64,000 nucleotides of DNA from Platerodrilus igneus. Taxonomy: Eukaryota; Arthropoda; Insecta; Coleoptera; Lycidae. Made by a program: the position numbers and the translations under genes. The stretch covers positions 1,674,001 through 1,738,000 of the forward strand of contig JARFIW010000108.1 of assembly GCA_036346225.1 (NCBI GenBank), given 5' to 3'. This document shows, piece after piece, positions 11,603 through 23,019 of this stretch (the first letter of the stretch is position 1; each line of letters opens with the position of its first letter). The notes under the pieces were generated by a model that was not told the DNA's origin, made no database searches, and saw nothing but the letters and a program-made list of their open reading frames with translations.

Positions 11603-11639
11603 TAAAAAACTGAAATTGGCTAAACACAAGTAAAAGTTA

Positions 11640-12500
11640 CGAAAGCCAGCACAGTGTTCTGGGAATGCAGACAAGCAATGGACAAACTTTGGGGTTTTAC
11701 ACTAACGGCTGTCCTATGGCTGTACACTGCAGTAGTACGACCTATGCTATGCTATGGAGCTGTTGTATGGTGACCCCGAACCAGATAAGTTAACGCAGCT
11801 GAAGAACTTGCGCGCTTACAAAGACCGGCCTGTCTAAGTATCACGCTATGAAATCCACACCAACTGCGTCCTTAAAAAAATCCATCTTGAGCCTCGCTCC
11901 GCTAGACCTGGATGTGGAGGAGGTGCCTCTAAGAGCGATACTAAAACTAAGAGTTAAGGAATTGTGGAACAATAAGGGAGACGGTGGGAGACACCAGGAT
12001 ATCTTAAAAGAGGCGTTGCTAACAATGCCACTCTTGGATGTCATGGTCGACTCAGTTACACCCAAACTAATATTTAGGAAGCAGTACAAAGTAGACCCTC
12101 AAGACGTGATTTCAGCGGATACATTCATTTTCACAGATGGATCAAAAATGAAGGAAGGCATCTTTTTAGATGACCTAGACCTTCACAAAAGGTAACATGG
12201 GCAACTGTTTCCCAAGCAGAAGTCATTGCGATCACGCAAGGTGCTAGTGTTATTTTGGAACGAAGTATTCAAAATAAAGCTATACGTATATCCACAGATA
12301 GCAGGGCAGCTTCAATAGCGATAAATAGGCAGAATATCCTTTGAGAGGCGGTACTTCAGTACCACCTTACTCTTGAACGGGCTTCTTGCTCAAGTATCCT
12401 CGAGCTAGCCTAGATCAAGGATCATTCAGGTAAATGCGATAATGAGCAGGCTGTCGCTTTGGCGAGACCAGGATCGACTCAGGGTTTTGTCGGACCTGAG
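11640..12500 (+). pseudogene. LINE thumb and RNase H fragment, amber stop shared with copy 1
   Basis: Frame 11848-12195 includes the thumb-side segment and FTDGSK (catalytic Asp codon 12136-12138). The next part, IRISTDSRAAS, sits near 12290 in another frame. TAG at 12411-12413 lies exactly where copy 1 has its TAG, before a degenerate HSG...N-QA end. Confidence 0.8.
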
Positions 12501-12914
12501 CCATCGGCCTCTTTTTCGCCATTTGTGTTTTTTACCGTAATAAGATAGAGAACCTACTATCGCCATTGCGAGAGGTAGGCAAAGGAAACGTATTGCCGAC
12601 AGGCAAGAATATTCATTAAGCCTTTTTTGACAAAAAATGGGAAACTTTGCATAGGAGAACTACGACTTTTAGTAGGTGTTTTGATTGGGCACTACAAGAT
12701 AAAAAGCACATGCACAGTTTATCAGAGAACCCAAGCTGTCGCAGTTGTAAATGGAATGAGGAGACGGCAGAGCACGTACTGTGCACAACCTCCGAGAATC
12801 CATGTTAGGTGACTTATGTCCAGACACCGCCAGAAATAGTGACACGCCTTGGACCGATATCCTCAGGTTTGTCTGTAAGCTCGGATGGTTGAGTGATTGA
12901 GGACCAGGTATAAA

Positions 12915-13640
12915 GGTAGCACAGTAGGGGAATACGCCGATCCTGGGACACTCACTCACTCACTCACTCATTCCACCCAATTCACATCCTCCAGATCCAC
13001 ATTCCTCCCGATCCACATACTCTCGATCCACATCCTCTTGATCCACATTCTTTTAGATTCGCCCGATTCATATCTAACCTAGGTGTTTACATGTAAATTT
13101 CCATAAGGAGGATCTGCTAAGTCTTATTTTAAAGGGGTTCCTCTTTGCTCCCTCCTTGTGGACCTCCTTGTGGGGGCGGAGTAATTTTTTCCTTGCTTCA
13201 TTTTTAACCCCACCATCCCTACCCTAAAAATCGGTAATCTAACCCCTAAAATTTAGGACCAACCCTTACAATCTCCATATAGGTAAAATGAACACAACGC
13301 ATGTTCTCGGCTACTTTTCCAAGGGTAAGGATGATGGGGTTAAAAATGAAGCAAGGAAAAAATCCCCCTCCCACCATCAAGGAAGGTCCACAAGGAAGGA
13401 GCAAGGAGGAAACCTTTTAAAATAAGACTTAGCAGATCCTCCTTATGGGAATTTACATGTAAAAACCTAGGTTAGATATGAATCGGATGAATCTGGAGGA
13501 ATGTGGATCGGGAAGATGTGGATCGGGAGGAATGTGGATCAGAAGGAATATGGATCAGGAAGATGTGGATTGGGTGGAATGAATGAGTGTGAGCGAGCGA
13601 GTGTCCCAGGATCGACCTATTCCCCACAATGGGCCCATAT
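12915..13640. repeat. Fold-back palindrome with ~305-bp arms and ~93-bp loop
   Basis: The left arm (12915-13225) is the reverse complement of the right arm (13319-13640). Matching blocks include CGATCCTGGGACACTC, ATTCCACCCAATTCACATC, TTACATGTAAATTTCC, GGAGGATCTGCTAAGTC and the inner CCTTGCTTCATTTTTAACCC. The outer part of each arm holds short tandem repeats of a GATCCACATCCTC type and CACT repeats. No coding. It fits a fold-back or MITE-like element; a local inverted duplication is also possible. Confidence 0.8.
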
Positions 13641-13689
13641 TGAGGCGTAAGTGCGCGTGGCTTTGCCATCCTTCCAATGAAATCAATCA

Positions 13690-13890
13690 ATCAAGACCTG
13701 CATCCACTGAAACTACCCCATCCCAGCTACTTAACATCGAAAAGCAGAACCTACGGCCTTCCCTTACTGATTTTTCTATCCGCAGTATCCGTCCATCAAA
13801 AACAGCCGTCACTATCCGAATTAGCAAACATTTCGACGTACGCATAATTTGAACTAAAAAATCTACCCCATTCACGTCCCTAAACCTCGC
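13690..13890 (+). other. Second copy of the possible LINE ORF1 fragment
   Basis: Matches 10175-10270 (shared QNLRPSLTDFSIRS frame) and lies just right of the fold-back. A frame runs 13583-13852 but starts inside the palindrome, so its start is not meaningful. Function unknown. Confidence 0.35.
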
Positions 13891-13949
13891 CAACCTTAGC
13901 TAATCATCTTCGATATTGACAAAGGCATTCCTTCCAGATACTCTGTGTG

Positions 13950-14015
13950 CCTGGGTCTGTGTGTGTGTGTGCGTGTTTGTGTGTACGTGTCGTGTGCACG
14001 CGCGTGTGTGTCTAA
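13950..14015. repeat. Short GT-rich microsatellite
   Basis: Interrupted (GT)n with GTGC and GTAC variants. Confidence 0.8.
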
Positions 14016-15589
14016 TCTACGCACACTTTAGTTCGCAATCATTCCACCAGGTATCAGTACGCATCATGGTTATTTTAGAGGGGTTGGTTGATCCGCCCGT
14101 CAGGTCGGTTTTCTTCTACTCTACCCTACTTCGTTCTTATTTCAAATCCACACCCCCATTTCCTGCATTGCATTTTTGCTCAGTGTACTCATATGAGTAC
14201 CACTCACATACTTTCTTTTGATTTTCAAAAAACTTCAAAATGAATATTTTTTTGTAGATTTCGTACAGTATTTAGTTTATATCAGATAAGCGATTATTTT
14301 CTTCAAAAATATGTGATGACAAACGGGTTGTAACATTTTCATAACAAATTTTAGACGATATTTCGGTTTTAGACATCTGAAAGGATGCATTGTTTTGAGG
14401 AATATTTAGCTACAATTTCTACCAGTTGGTAATTAAATAAATCACGGGCGCATACCTCGCAAGTTGTAAAACAAGTCGAAAGTCGTCCTTGTTACAAAGT
14501 AATGTCGTAATAAACATTTGTTTAATTAATAGCAATCAGATTGCTAAACGTAATGGTACGTTCGAAACCATTATGGTAATTCAGATCAAATTATCAAAGA
14601 CCATTAAGGCATCATCGCGCAACCGTTAATCTCGGTTTAAATTAAAAACTAAATAAGTTCCCATTTGAGAACATGTTTCGCATAAATCCCTGTTTAATAA
14701 ATTGAATTCTCATCGGTCATTTTCCCATAAGAGCGTAACCTGTAATAAATAGGTCTCATCTTATTTTTTATTTATTTATACCGTGGTCATATATCCTATA
14801 AACAGCGGTCAATATTATTACAAAAAGTCTCACTTTCTACAATGCGGTTTGTAATTAAAGGCTCTTCGTAATATTAACGAACTTAAGGCAAACCTACCAG
14901 AAAGTTTCCCAATAAACCTCTTTATCCTTTTGTTCAAAGATGTTAGCACGAACTATATCGACGTTTAATAAGTAACGCCTACCTATTTGAAATTTGATTT
15001 ACGATTTAAACAGGTGAGGGGATTTTGACCCTTAAAAGGGGGGTTAAATTTCACCTGTCCGCATGTAATGTGTATTATAATTTAACTACATCCGCAGCAT
15101 ATGTCGCCACGCGCGGTCTTGGAGGCGCTTCTATAATTTATTTAAAACGACTTGAGGTTAGTTTGTAAACTCACCGGGAAAAAGCTTGTTATTATGGTTT
15201 TTTAATGATCGGTTGCGTGTGACGTGGAATTATCCAATTTGGAGGTTTCGGTAGCAGAAGTATCCCTGGATCACAACTTAATCCAGACAAACAATTTTCC
15301 GCGCATTTTTATTGTAAAACCCATAGAACATAAACATTATTTGTGGGGGGTTCCCAACAGTGCCTTAAAATTCAATAAGATATAAAAATTAGTTACAAAA
15401 ACTGCTGTAAAATTATGGATATTAGGGACAATTACGTAATCATCAGACGCTTGGCGCACACAAATTTTGACAATTACGTTGTCAATGAAAAATGGCAGAG
15501 TGGAATAATATTAAACGGTTTTATTACAGTACAATTTTAACCTTAACCACAGCTGCTGCCTCTTACCAGAGAAGAATCTGCTATGTACA
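14016..15589. other. AT-rich DNA without a recognised gene
   Basis: No coding motif, RNA or large repeat was recognised. A small imperfect hairpin (ACAGGTGA ... TCACCTGT) lies near 15010-15060. Confidence 0.5.
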
Positions 15590-17570
15590 GCAACGTAGTC
15601 TAAAAACAAACAAAAAAAACAAAGAAAGAAGGACAGGGCTCAATCGGTGAGTAAGCGGGTATTTTAACTATCACCATAAGGGAAGGCCTGAAATAAAAAA
15701 AATAAAAAAACACAAAAATAATCATACAACTTCTAATTACCAAAAAAAGGATATTACACCTGGACAGTAGTGTCTAAAATGAACACAAAAAAAAAGAATC
15801 AATACTTAAAATGGCGAGCTGCCATTTTTAGGTCCCCCATATTAATTACCAAGAAAAAGAAAAAGAAATTACAACCCTACAAACAACAGCTCTAAATCAT
15901 TATCTTAAATATAACAATTAAACATATAAAATGTTAGCAGTACAATGTCTTAATTAACAGAAATCTACAACCCAAGAAAAAAAAAGAAACAACCCAAAAT
16001 AAAAAAAGAACTCTCATCTGGCTCGAAGAACCAGTAAACAGGACTAAATCAAGAATTTTAGAGGATATAGGAAAAAGAAAAGTAGAAGGTAGCAATCACC
16101 GAAGACAAAGGTAGAATGACGTCAACACTGTCAAAATCGTCAAAGGACGAATGCTTCTTCAGAAAAAAAACTGTAAAGTTTTCGACCTCAAAAAACGATT
16201 GATTTCCTGCCGAGAAAACGAAAAGTAAAGAAAAAGATGCAAGCAAGAAAACCAGCAGTCACTGCCAACATCACAAAAGTTTCAAGCCTCAAAGTGTGCT
16301 CGAAATAGACAAAAAAATTAATTACTCCAAGCTGTGGTACCCAAAGAATCGCAAGAAAAGAATTAAAGAAAAGAAATAGCTAACTAGACATAAAGTCGTG
16401 GTTTCCGAAGGAAAGAAAAAAATGGACTAGAAAGCACCTACCACAGGAAGTGAATCAAAAACATGAACTATGTCAACCCGAAAACCGACAGAACGTAAAA
16501 ACAGCCAAAGGAAAAAGGAAGAGGAATGTGAAACGAAAGGAACAAGGAAAAAACCTAAGAATCGCACAAAAGAAAATAGAATATAATCCCAGTGTAGTTA
16601 TGTATGAGTATGTGAGTGTACGTGTATGTGTGCGTGTGCGTGTGTGATGTTGGTGTATGAGTATGTGAGCGTTTGTATGTGTTGATGTATGAGTAGGTGA
16701 GTGTGTGTGTGCGTGTGTATGAACTGTGTGTGTCTGCAGTGTACGTGTATTAAGTGTGAGTGTGTGCATGTGTTGAACCGCTGTAGTCGCATCTAACGAC
16801 AGGCAGGTCGTACCATTGGGCTATTCTATTTCCGAACCCACACGGGTGCGGGAATAGAACAAAATAAAGAACAACCAAACAGAAATGTGGGTGTTTATGA
16901 AGTGTGCGTGTGTGTGTGTGTATGAAGTGTGTATGTGTATGAAGTGCGTATATCTGTTGGACCGCTTTAGTCGCCTCTTACGACAAGCAGGTCGTACCAT
17001 GGGGTTATTCTATTCCAGGGCCCATACGGGTGAAATAAAAACAAAGACTACCCAGCAAAACAGGGATGTAAAAAGAAATTGTAACGTCCAGAAATTAAAT
17101 TCTAAGAAGAGCAAGGCCGGCGTAAGAATCTGGGGCGTGAGAACTAGGTATTGAGCTTAAGACGTTTGCGCCGCCAGCAAGAAAATGAAACAAGATCAAG
17201 AATATCAGGACTTCGCCGACATACATCTTCCGGTTCGGAAAGAGCATAGATTAATGTCTGCGTCTTTTGAGCAGTTTTCTGTCAAACAGGAACAGCAGGG
17301 GTGTAGTAGTTGTAGCATAAGGTTTAGCACTACAATGTCTTATTTAACAAAAAATTTACAACCACTGAAAAGAAAGGACCCCCTCGTTGTTCTAAATTAC
17401 CATTGTAAGTATATAATTACAGATGTAGGACGGTCACTGTACATACAATATGAATGATTCATATTTTTATTTTATTTAAAACATACAACCCAAAAGAAGA
17501 CCCCTCCCCCGTTCTAAATTACCATAGTAAGATGTAAGATGTAAAGATGTAAAATGGTCACAGTACCATC
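15590..17570 (-). mobile_element. Rearranged copy A of the gag-only LTR element
   Basis: The reverse strand matches internal parts of the complete element at 18041-22081. 17330-17560 matches the sequence just inside its 5' LTR. 16010-16760 matches its 3' internal region. 15590-15985 matches its 5' internal region near 21310-21680. A junction near 15985 joins a 3' segment directly to a 5' segment, and the gag region is missing, so this is a deleted and recombined copy. Two copies of the conserved ~80-bp module lie at 16781-16862 and 16953-17033 next to GT tracts. Confidence 0.7.
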
Positions 17571-18036
17571 TCACCTAACGATTCTCATGTTAACAACTTC
17601 AAAGTGTAGGCTACGAATCGAACCCGATAAACATGTGGATGCGGCCCTTTCCCAGGAGCAGTGCCAAAAAAACACAGAAATAAATCGAGGCTAAAGACTC
17701 ACCCACGTCCAAGTTGTAGGCTGGCTCCCGTCTCAAAGGACAGAGTGGAACAGCTGTATGCGGAATTACGCCATGCGCGTGTCCTACCGTGCCAACAGGA
17801 GCGATGGTTCAAACTAATCGTTAGGTCCACCGGAGAAAGCACGCAATATTGCACACGAAATTCCATAAAAACGGGAACGAAAAATCTAACAATCACGACA
17901 AGTGCTTTTGAAAATTTAGAAAAGAAAGTGATTATTAATTTGTTTAAATAATAACCAGAGTTCAAAGTAATACTCGTGTTGTCAAATGTGATTAGAAAAC
18001 TTGAAACACAGTTTTATCTAATAGTACGCGACCTTG
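17571..18036. other. Short spacer between element copies
   Basis: Two opposing frames (17661-17951 and 17699-17965) show no known motif. Nothing else was recognised. Confidence 0.4.
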
Positions 18037-18040
18037 GTTC

Positions 18041-18329
18041 GACGAGTCTTTAGATGAAAATCACATAAGAATCAATTATACGTTGTCGTAATGCGTAGCA
18101 AGTTAAAGGATACTCAAAACAAGGTGCCAATTATATAATTTATAGCGTAAACTCTTCGTTTTAAAGTATATAGACTTAAAATTGAGAATGTAGTTAAAGC
18201 GTATGTATTGTAAACGGGTAAAACATACAAAATGTTGTTGGGGTATTGAAGAGTAGTAACGGAATCTATGGGAATGAGTAATAAAATAAACAGATACGGT
18301 TTTACCGTCGGAAATGAACGTAACAAATC
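18041..18329 (-). repeat. 3' LTR of the gag-only element
   Basis: Aligns end to end with 21790-22081. Shared blocks include GACGAGTCTTTAGATG, ATACTCAAAACAAGGTGCCA and TACGGTTTTACCGTCGGAA (plus-strand reading). Confidence 0.8.
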
Positions 18330-19149
18330 CCCCCAACAAAATTAAAAGATCGGGGTAGGAAAGCGAAAGTACGGGAATGGGCAGTACGAATAAACCAAAC
18401 ACCAAAAAGAATTCGCTTAAAAAAACTAAAAGAAAATTTGTTTAGGAAAACAAAAAGCCAAAAAATAAACACCCCAAAATAAAAAAAAACTCTCATCCGG
18501 CTCAAAAAACCAGTACACCGGACTAAATCAAAAAGTTTAGAGGATATAGAAAAAGGAAAAGTGGAATGTAGCAATCACCATAGACAAAGGTAGAATGGCG
18601 TCAACACTGCCAAAGTCGTCAAACGACGTACTTCTTCAGAAAAGAAACAGTAAAGTCTTCGATCTCAGAAAACAATTAGTTTCCTGCCGAGAAAACCAAA
18701 AGTAAGAAGCGAGGAAGTAAACCAACAGTAACAGCCTACATGACAAAAGTGTCAAGCCTCAAAATATGCTCGGGAACAACAAGAATGCTGGATAGATAAA
18801 AAAATTAATTACTTCAAACTGTGGTACCCAATAAATCGCAACAAAAGAAGAACTAAAGAAAAGAAATAGATAACTAGACCTAAAGTCGACTAAGTCGTGG
18901 TTTCCGAAGAAACAGAAAAATGGACTAGAAAGCACCTACCACAGGAAGTGGATCGAAAAATTTAACTGCCAGGCCGAAGACCGACAAAATGTAAAACCAA
19001 CCACAAGAAAAAGGAAGAGGAATGTGGAACGAAAGGAACGAGGAAAAAAAACCAAAAAGAATAACACCAAGCAAAAAGTACAAGAACCACAAAACAACAT
19101 AGGAATCGCACAAAAGGAAATAAAACAGAATCCTAATGTAGTTATGTAT

Positions 19150-19206
19150 GAGTATATGTGTACGAGTGTGAGTGTGTGTGTCTGTGTGTGTTGTTGATGT
19201 ATAAGT

Positions 19207-19250
<44 letters not shown>
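19150..19250. repeat. GT microsatellite inside the gag-only element
   Basis: Long (GT)n run beside the conserved module. The same arrangement occurs in copies A and C (CA on the plus strand in C). Confidence 0.85.
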
Positions 19251-19252
<2 letters not shown>

Positions 19253-19254
19253 TG

Positions 19255-19475
19255 ATGTCTTAAGACAGGAAGGTCGTGCCATGGGGTTATTCTATTCCCG
19301 GATCCACACAAGTGCAGGAAGAGAGCAAAATAAAGAAGAACTAAACAGAAATGTGAATGTTTATGAAATGTGTGTGTATGTGTATGAAGTGTGTGGATGT
19401 GTCGGACCGCTTTAGTCGCCTCTTACGACAGGCAGGTCGTACCATGGGGCGATTCTATTCCCGGACCCAAATGGA
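19255..19475 (-). other. Conserved ~80-bp module, two tandem occurrences
   Basis: Module copies at 19255-19325 and 19402-19475 match those in copy A (16781-16862, 16953-17033) and copy C (25988-26068, 26168-26250). On the element's sense strand the core reads GGGAATAGAATAGCC, then CATGGTACGACC, then GTCGTAAGAGGCGACTA. The last part can form a small hairpin (CTGTCG / CGAC-TA-CAG). It is better conserved than the sequence around it. Role unknown; a structured RNA signal such as packaging or dimerisation is a guess. Confidence 0.55.
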
Positions 19476-19689
19476 TGAAAGAAAAAGAAAGAAAACCCTG
19501 CAAAACAGAGAAGTAAAAAGAAATTGTAACGTCCAGAAATCAAATCCTAAGGAGAGCAAAGTCGGCGTAAGGATCTGGGGCGCGAGGACTACGTATTGAG
19601 CTTAGAACGTTTACGCCGCCAGCAAGAAAATGAAACAAGATCAAGGACATTAGGACTTTACCGATATACATCTCCCAGTTTGGAAAGAG

Positions 19690-20154
19690 CATAGACTAAT
19701 GTCTGCCTCCTTTGGGCAGTTTTCTGCCAGACAGGAACAGCAGGGGTGTAGAAGTTGTAGCACAAGGTTTAGGAGGTGACAAGGGTACTTTAGAAAACTC
19801 AAAACGCGTCATAGAAGGATGTTGTTTGTTGTTAGGATTAGTGGTAAGAAAGTCAACGGCAAAAAAGGAAACATCATGGGTTGTCAGAATATCAACGGTA
19901 GAAAAAGAAAAAGTATTGGCTGTAAAAGAATCAACTTTATGAAAAGAAACACAAGCAGAACACACTTCAGTTACGTTAGATAAAGGGACTAAAACAGAAT
20001 GAAGTTATTCAACATGAAAGAAAGTAGCAGCACCATACAGAGTTTATTCAACTTTACAAGAACAAACAGCATCAGGAATGGATGAAGGACAGAAGAAAAC
20101 GTAAAGTAAGAAGCAGAAGAAATTAGGCACCTAGAGGCGAGGACAGAATTTCAA
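19690..20154 (-). pseudogene. Gag C-terminal repeat-rich region
   Basis: On the reverse strand the frame 19696-19965 is rich in Ser, Thr and Val and aligns with 25400-25760 in copy C, where V-D-E-x-L repeats of roughly 16-20 residues are clear. It follows the zinc-knuckle region downstream. A TGA near 20155 and frame changes separate it from the gag core. No enzyme motif. Confidence 0.5.
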
Positions 20155-20780
20155 GTATAATTCCAAGCCCTATTAGTAGTAGGATGACAGTCTGAACAGT
20201 TGCGGCGAGAAACTCTTTTATATCCGCAACCATAACAGTGGAGTACTTGAGAACGAGTACAACGTGCCGAAACATGACTAGGTTTGTCACAATTAAAGCA
20301 CCTGACCTGACGAGTAGAAGTAGCACTAGAAAGAAGGACAGTAGAAAATACGGAGAAGTATTTGATCTACCAGTAGGCGTAGGAGAAACCCCAACAACTC
20401 GGTCATGTAAAATAAAAGTATTTTTCTCGAGTGTAGCAGACTTATAACCAAGATCCGGTTCGGCAGTAACGCTATGTTGTTTTTGGCTAGGTGGTACGAC
20501 ATGATCGGCCAAAATCTTTGCCGGTCCCAACTTCAGACATTCATTCTTCCTTTAATTCTTTTAAGGAGCAGACGGTAGGCAAATAGTCTCGGTAGAATAG
20601 AGCGAGGTTACGAAGCACAATGGACAATTGATCATCTTCCTTGAAAGATCCATCTCACTGGAATAGGACCATCATACACTTGAAATAGTCAGTAATACTC
20701 TCGGATGATTCCTGCTGTCTATTGCAGATACCATCATACAGTCTTTTTTCCTACACAGTCATTTTGAATACAATTAAAGA
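20155..20780 (-). pseudogene. Gag-like region with two zinc knuckles
   Basis: Retroelement Gag coats the RNA genome and assembles the particle. Reverse-strand translation gives a capsid-like segment at about 20610-20765 with ESSESITDYF and LRNLALFYRDYLP, resembling the conserved gag block of LTR retrotransposons. A nucleocapsid part follows. The first knuckle, 20259-20300, reads CFNCDKPSHVSARC, an exact C-x2-C-x4-H-x4-C. The second, 20196-20237, keeps the three Cys but has Val at the His position. Stops near 20650 and 20550 and a frameshift near 20370 break it. A TGA follows near 20155. No pol follows. Confidence 0.7.
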
Positions 20781-21789
20781 AAAGAAATTGGAAGAAAGTA
20801 ACTAAATAAAGGCTAACCGTAACTCCATAAAAGCTCAAGAAAGAAATTATTGTGAGTACAGGACAATCTAAAACATATCCGACGCATAATCTTCAGGAAC
20901 ACCAATAGGAGCGAAACAACAAAATAGAAATTAGAATAGAGCGCCAGCGTTTTCAACGGACTAGAATTATCGGCGAAAACACAACTCCGATAATCTGAAA
21001 TGAGCCAACCAACTGATATTTAGCGGTCAAGAAAGAAAACAAAATCAAAATTTAAGAAGATCGCACCCACACAAGAGATAAAGAAAAGAAATAAATACCA
21101 GTTCGAACGTAAGGGAAGAACACAATAACTAGCATCAGGCCGATAAATGCGGGTATTGTCGGAAATCAGGCAGTAACAACAAACAAAAATCGGCCAGAAA
21201 TTAAGCGAAACCAAATCGGAACCAAAGTTACACGAACCACAATCAAAGCAAACATTAACCAAGACAAAATTGGGGCCTCACGCCAGGGCGTCAAAGTTTA
21301 TGCTACGTACAGCGACGTAGTCTAAAAGCAAACAAAAAAATAACAAAGAAAGAAGAACCGGGCTCAATCGGTGGGTAAGCAGGGTATTCCAACTACCACA
21401 ATAAGGGAGGCCTGAAATAAAAAGACACGCACTCATTTACAACTCACAAAAATCATCATACAACCTGTAATCACCAAAAAAAGCATATTACACTAGAACA
21501 GTAGTGCCAAATACAAACACAAAAAAAAAGAATTAATACTTAAAATAGCAAGCTGCTGTGTCTAGGTCCCCATATTAATTACCAAGAAAAAGAAAAAAAT
21601 TACAACTCTAAAAACAACAGCTCTAAATCATTATTTTAAATATAACAATTAAATATATAAAATCGTTAGCACTACAACGTCTTAATTAACAAAAAATTTA
21701 CAACCACAGAAAGAAAACCCCCCTCGTTCTAAATTACCACCGTAAGTATACAATTACAGATGTATGACGGTCATAGTACAAACAATTTT
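20781..21789 (-). other. 5' internal region of the gag-only element
   Basis: Lies between the 5' LTR and the gag-like region. 21310-21780 is also present in copy A. A reverse-strand frame at 21020-21262 (80 codons) may be the gag N-terminus but has no motif. A primer site beginning TGG was not found directly after the LTR. Confidence 0.45.
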
Positions 21790-22081
21790 GACGAGTCTTT
21801 AGATGAAAATCACATAAGAATCAATTATACGTTGTCGTAATGTGTAAGCAAGTTAAAGGATACTCAAAACAAGGTGCCAACTATATAATTTATAGCGTAA
21901 ACTGTTCGTTTTAGTGTAGATAGATTTGAATTTGAAAATGTAGTTAAAGCGTACTTATTGTAAATGGGTAAAACATACAAGATGTTGTTGTGAGGTATTA
22001 AAAAGTAGAAGCGGAATCTATGGGAATGAGTAATAAAATAAGCGAATACGGTTTTACCGTCGGAAGTAAACGTAACAAATC
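21790..22081 (-). repeat. 5' LTR of the gag-only element
   Basis: Direct repeat of 18041-18329; starts GATTTGTTACG and ends CTCGTC on the element's sense strand. Confidence 0.8.
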
Positions 22082-22089
22082 GTTCATTT

Positions 22090-22624
22090 TACACGCATTT
22101 TCCCATAAGAAAATCTTATTTTGAAAGTGCTGTTTCTGAAAATACAAAGATCATTCACCCCACTTGACCTCTACAATTAAAAACCACATGTCCCATCATC
22201 CATATAACCCCGCATTAAGTGCTACGTTCTATTTCGTACTTAAAAATTTACGGCCTCATTACTTTAAAAACCCTCAGTTCTTAATTATCTTAATTTACAT
22301 TTGCTATTAGTTCAATCCGCTTAGATCGGCAACCAAATATACCCGTCTTTCATTTAATCTACGAGTTCAGTTGTCTATATTTATTATCTTGAACACATAC
22401 AAATTTGATGCACTTGCTAGTTCCTTATCTGGCACATAAACTTGACGAATGTGCCTGGTCTAAAATGGGTTTTCATGACATTCGTATAGTGTTAGATTTT
22501 AAAAACAGTTTGTTGGAGAAAATAAGATTTCTTAGGCGAAAGAGAATGCGTGCATTTTACTTAAAGTTGTCGTTTACTTTTAAAAACAAGAGTTGTATTT
22601 TTCTCAATCATTTGATTATCTTAT
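22090..22624. other. Unassigned stretch
   Basis: An open frame at 22405-22686 runs into the SINE and has no recognisable motif. Confidence 0.4.
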
Positions 22625-22916
22625 GCGACACCTGCCATAAACATAAAAGGTACTACATTGGCCAGGAAGCGAGTTTTTTTACCTGAAAAATTTGGAATTT
22701 TGCCAAACCCTTGCTGTTCCCAGCAAAGTAGGGATCTTTAACGTGCGTGACAACATTCACACACAGGGCCTCCATTATACCTCTCATCTGAACGAGGGTG
22801 TATTTTTGTCAAAAATGCTCGCCTAACATTTTCAAGCGGTCGTATCGGGATTCGAACCCGGGACCTTGGGCGTAGTAGTCACACACATACCAACTACGCC
22901 ACGGAACCGCCTCTCT
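22625..22916 (-). mobile_element. tRNA-derived SINE, copy 2 (best tRNA head)
   Basis: On the reverse strand the head reads GTGGCGTAGTTGGTATG (A-box-like, plus coordinates about 22888-22903) and GGGTTCGAATCCC (B box, about 22848-22860), the two internal RNA polymerase III promoter boxes of a tRNA. The body follows with CACGCACGTTAAAGATCCCTA and AGCAAGGGTTTGGC. It lacks the folding of a full functional tRNA, so SINE is preferred over tRNA gene. Confidence 0.85.
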
Positions 22917-23019
22917 TCCCTGTCCGCCGGTTGTTTCATCAGCTGTCGGGTCTGACCATTTCAGATCATCTTTCTGTGTCAGTGCCTAATCGTGGGATTC
23001 TTGCTTCTTCGTGAATGTG

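Larger units (their letters stand above)
10490..12870 (+). mobile_element. Decayed LINE copy 2 (same family as copy 1)
   Basis: Collinear with bases 985-3400 of copy 1 and of high DNA similarity. RT, thumb, RNase H and finger remnants appear in order. It lacks the duplicated 5' piece. The 3' side runs directly into the fold-back structure beginning near 12915. The RT part has a longer open frame than copy 1. Confidence 0.85.
18041..22081 (-). mobile_element. Complete gag-only LTR retroelement (4.04 kb)
   Basis: Two direct repeats of 289 bp (18041-18329) and 292 bp (21790-22081) bound the element. A perfect 4-bp duplication GTTC flanks it (18037-18040 and 22082-22085). A six-C run at 18329-18334 is a polypurine tract on the coding strand, directly next to the 3' LTR. 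The internal 3.46 kb holds a gag-like region (about 20155-20780) but no RT, protease or integrase motif on either strand. This fits a non-autonomous element like those described as TR-GAG. LTR ends GATTTG...CTCGTC are not TG...CA. The LTRs differ at many positions, so the insertion is old. Confidence 0.75.

Noticed and set aside
15010..15060. Hairpin as a terminator or regulatory site
   Set aside because: Imperfect pairing and no adjacent gene.
22837..22916. tRNA gene on the minus strand
   Set aside because: A and B boxes are present, but the head continues into a SINE body found in two other copies.
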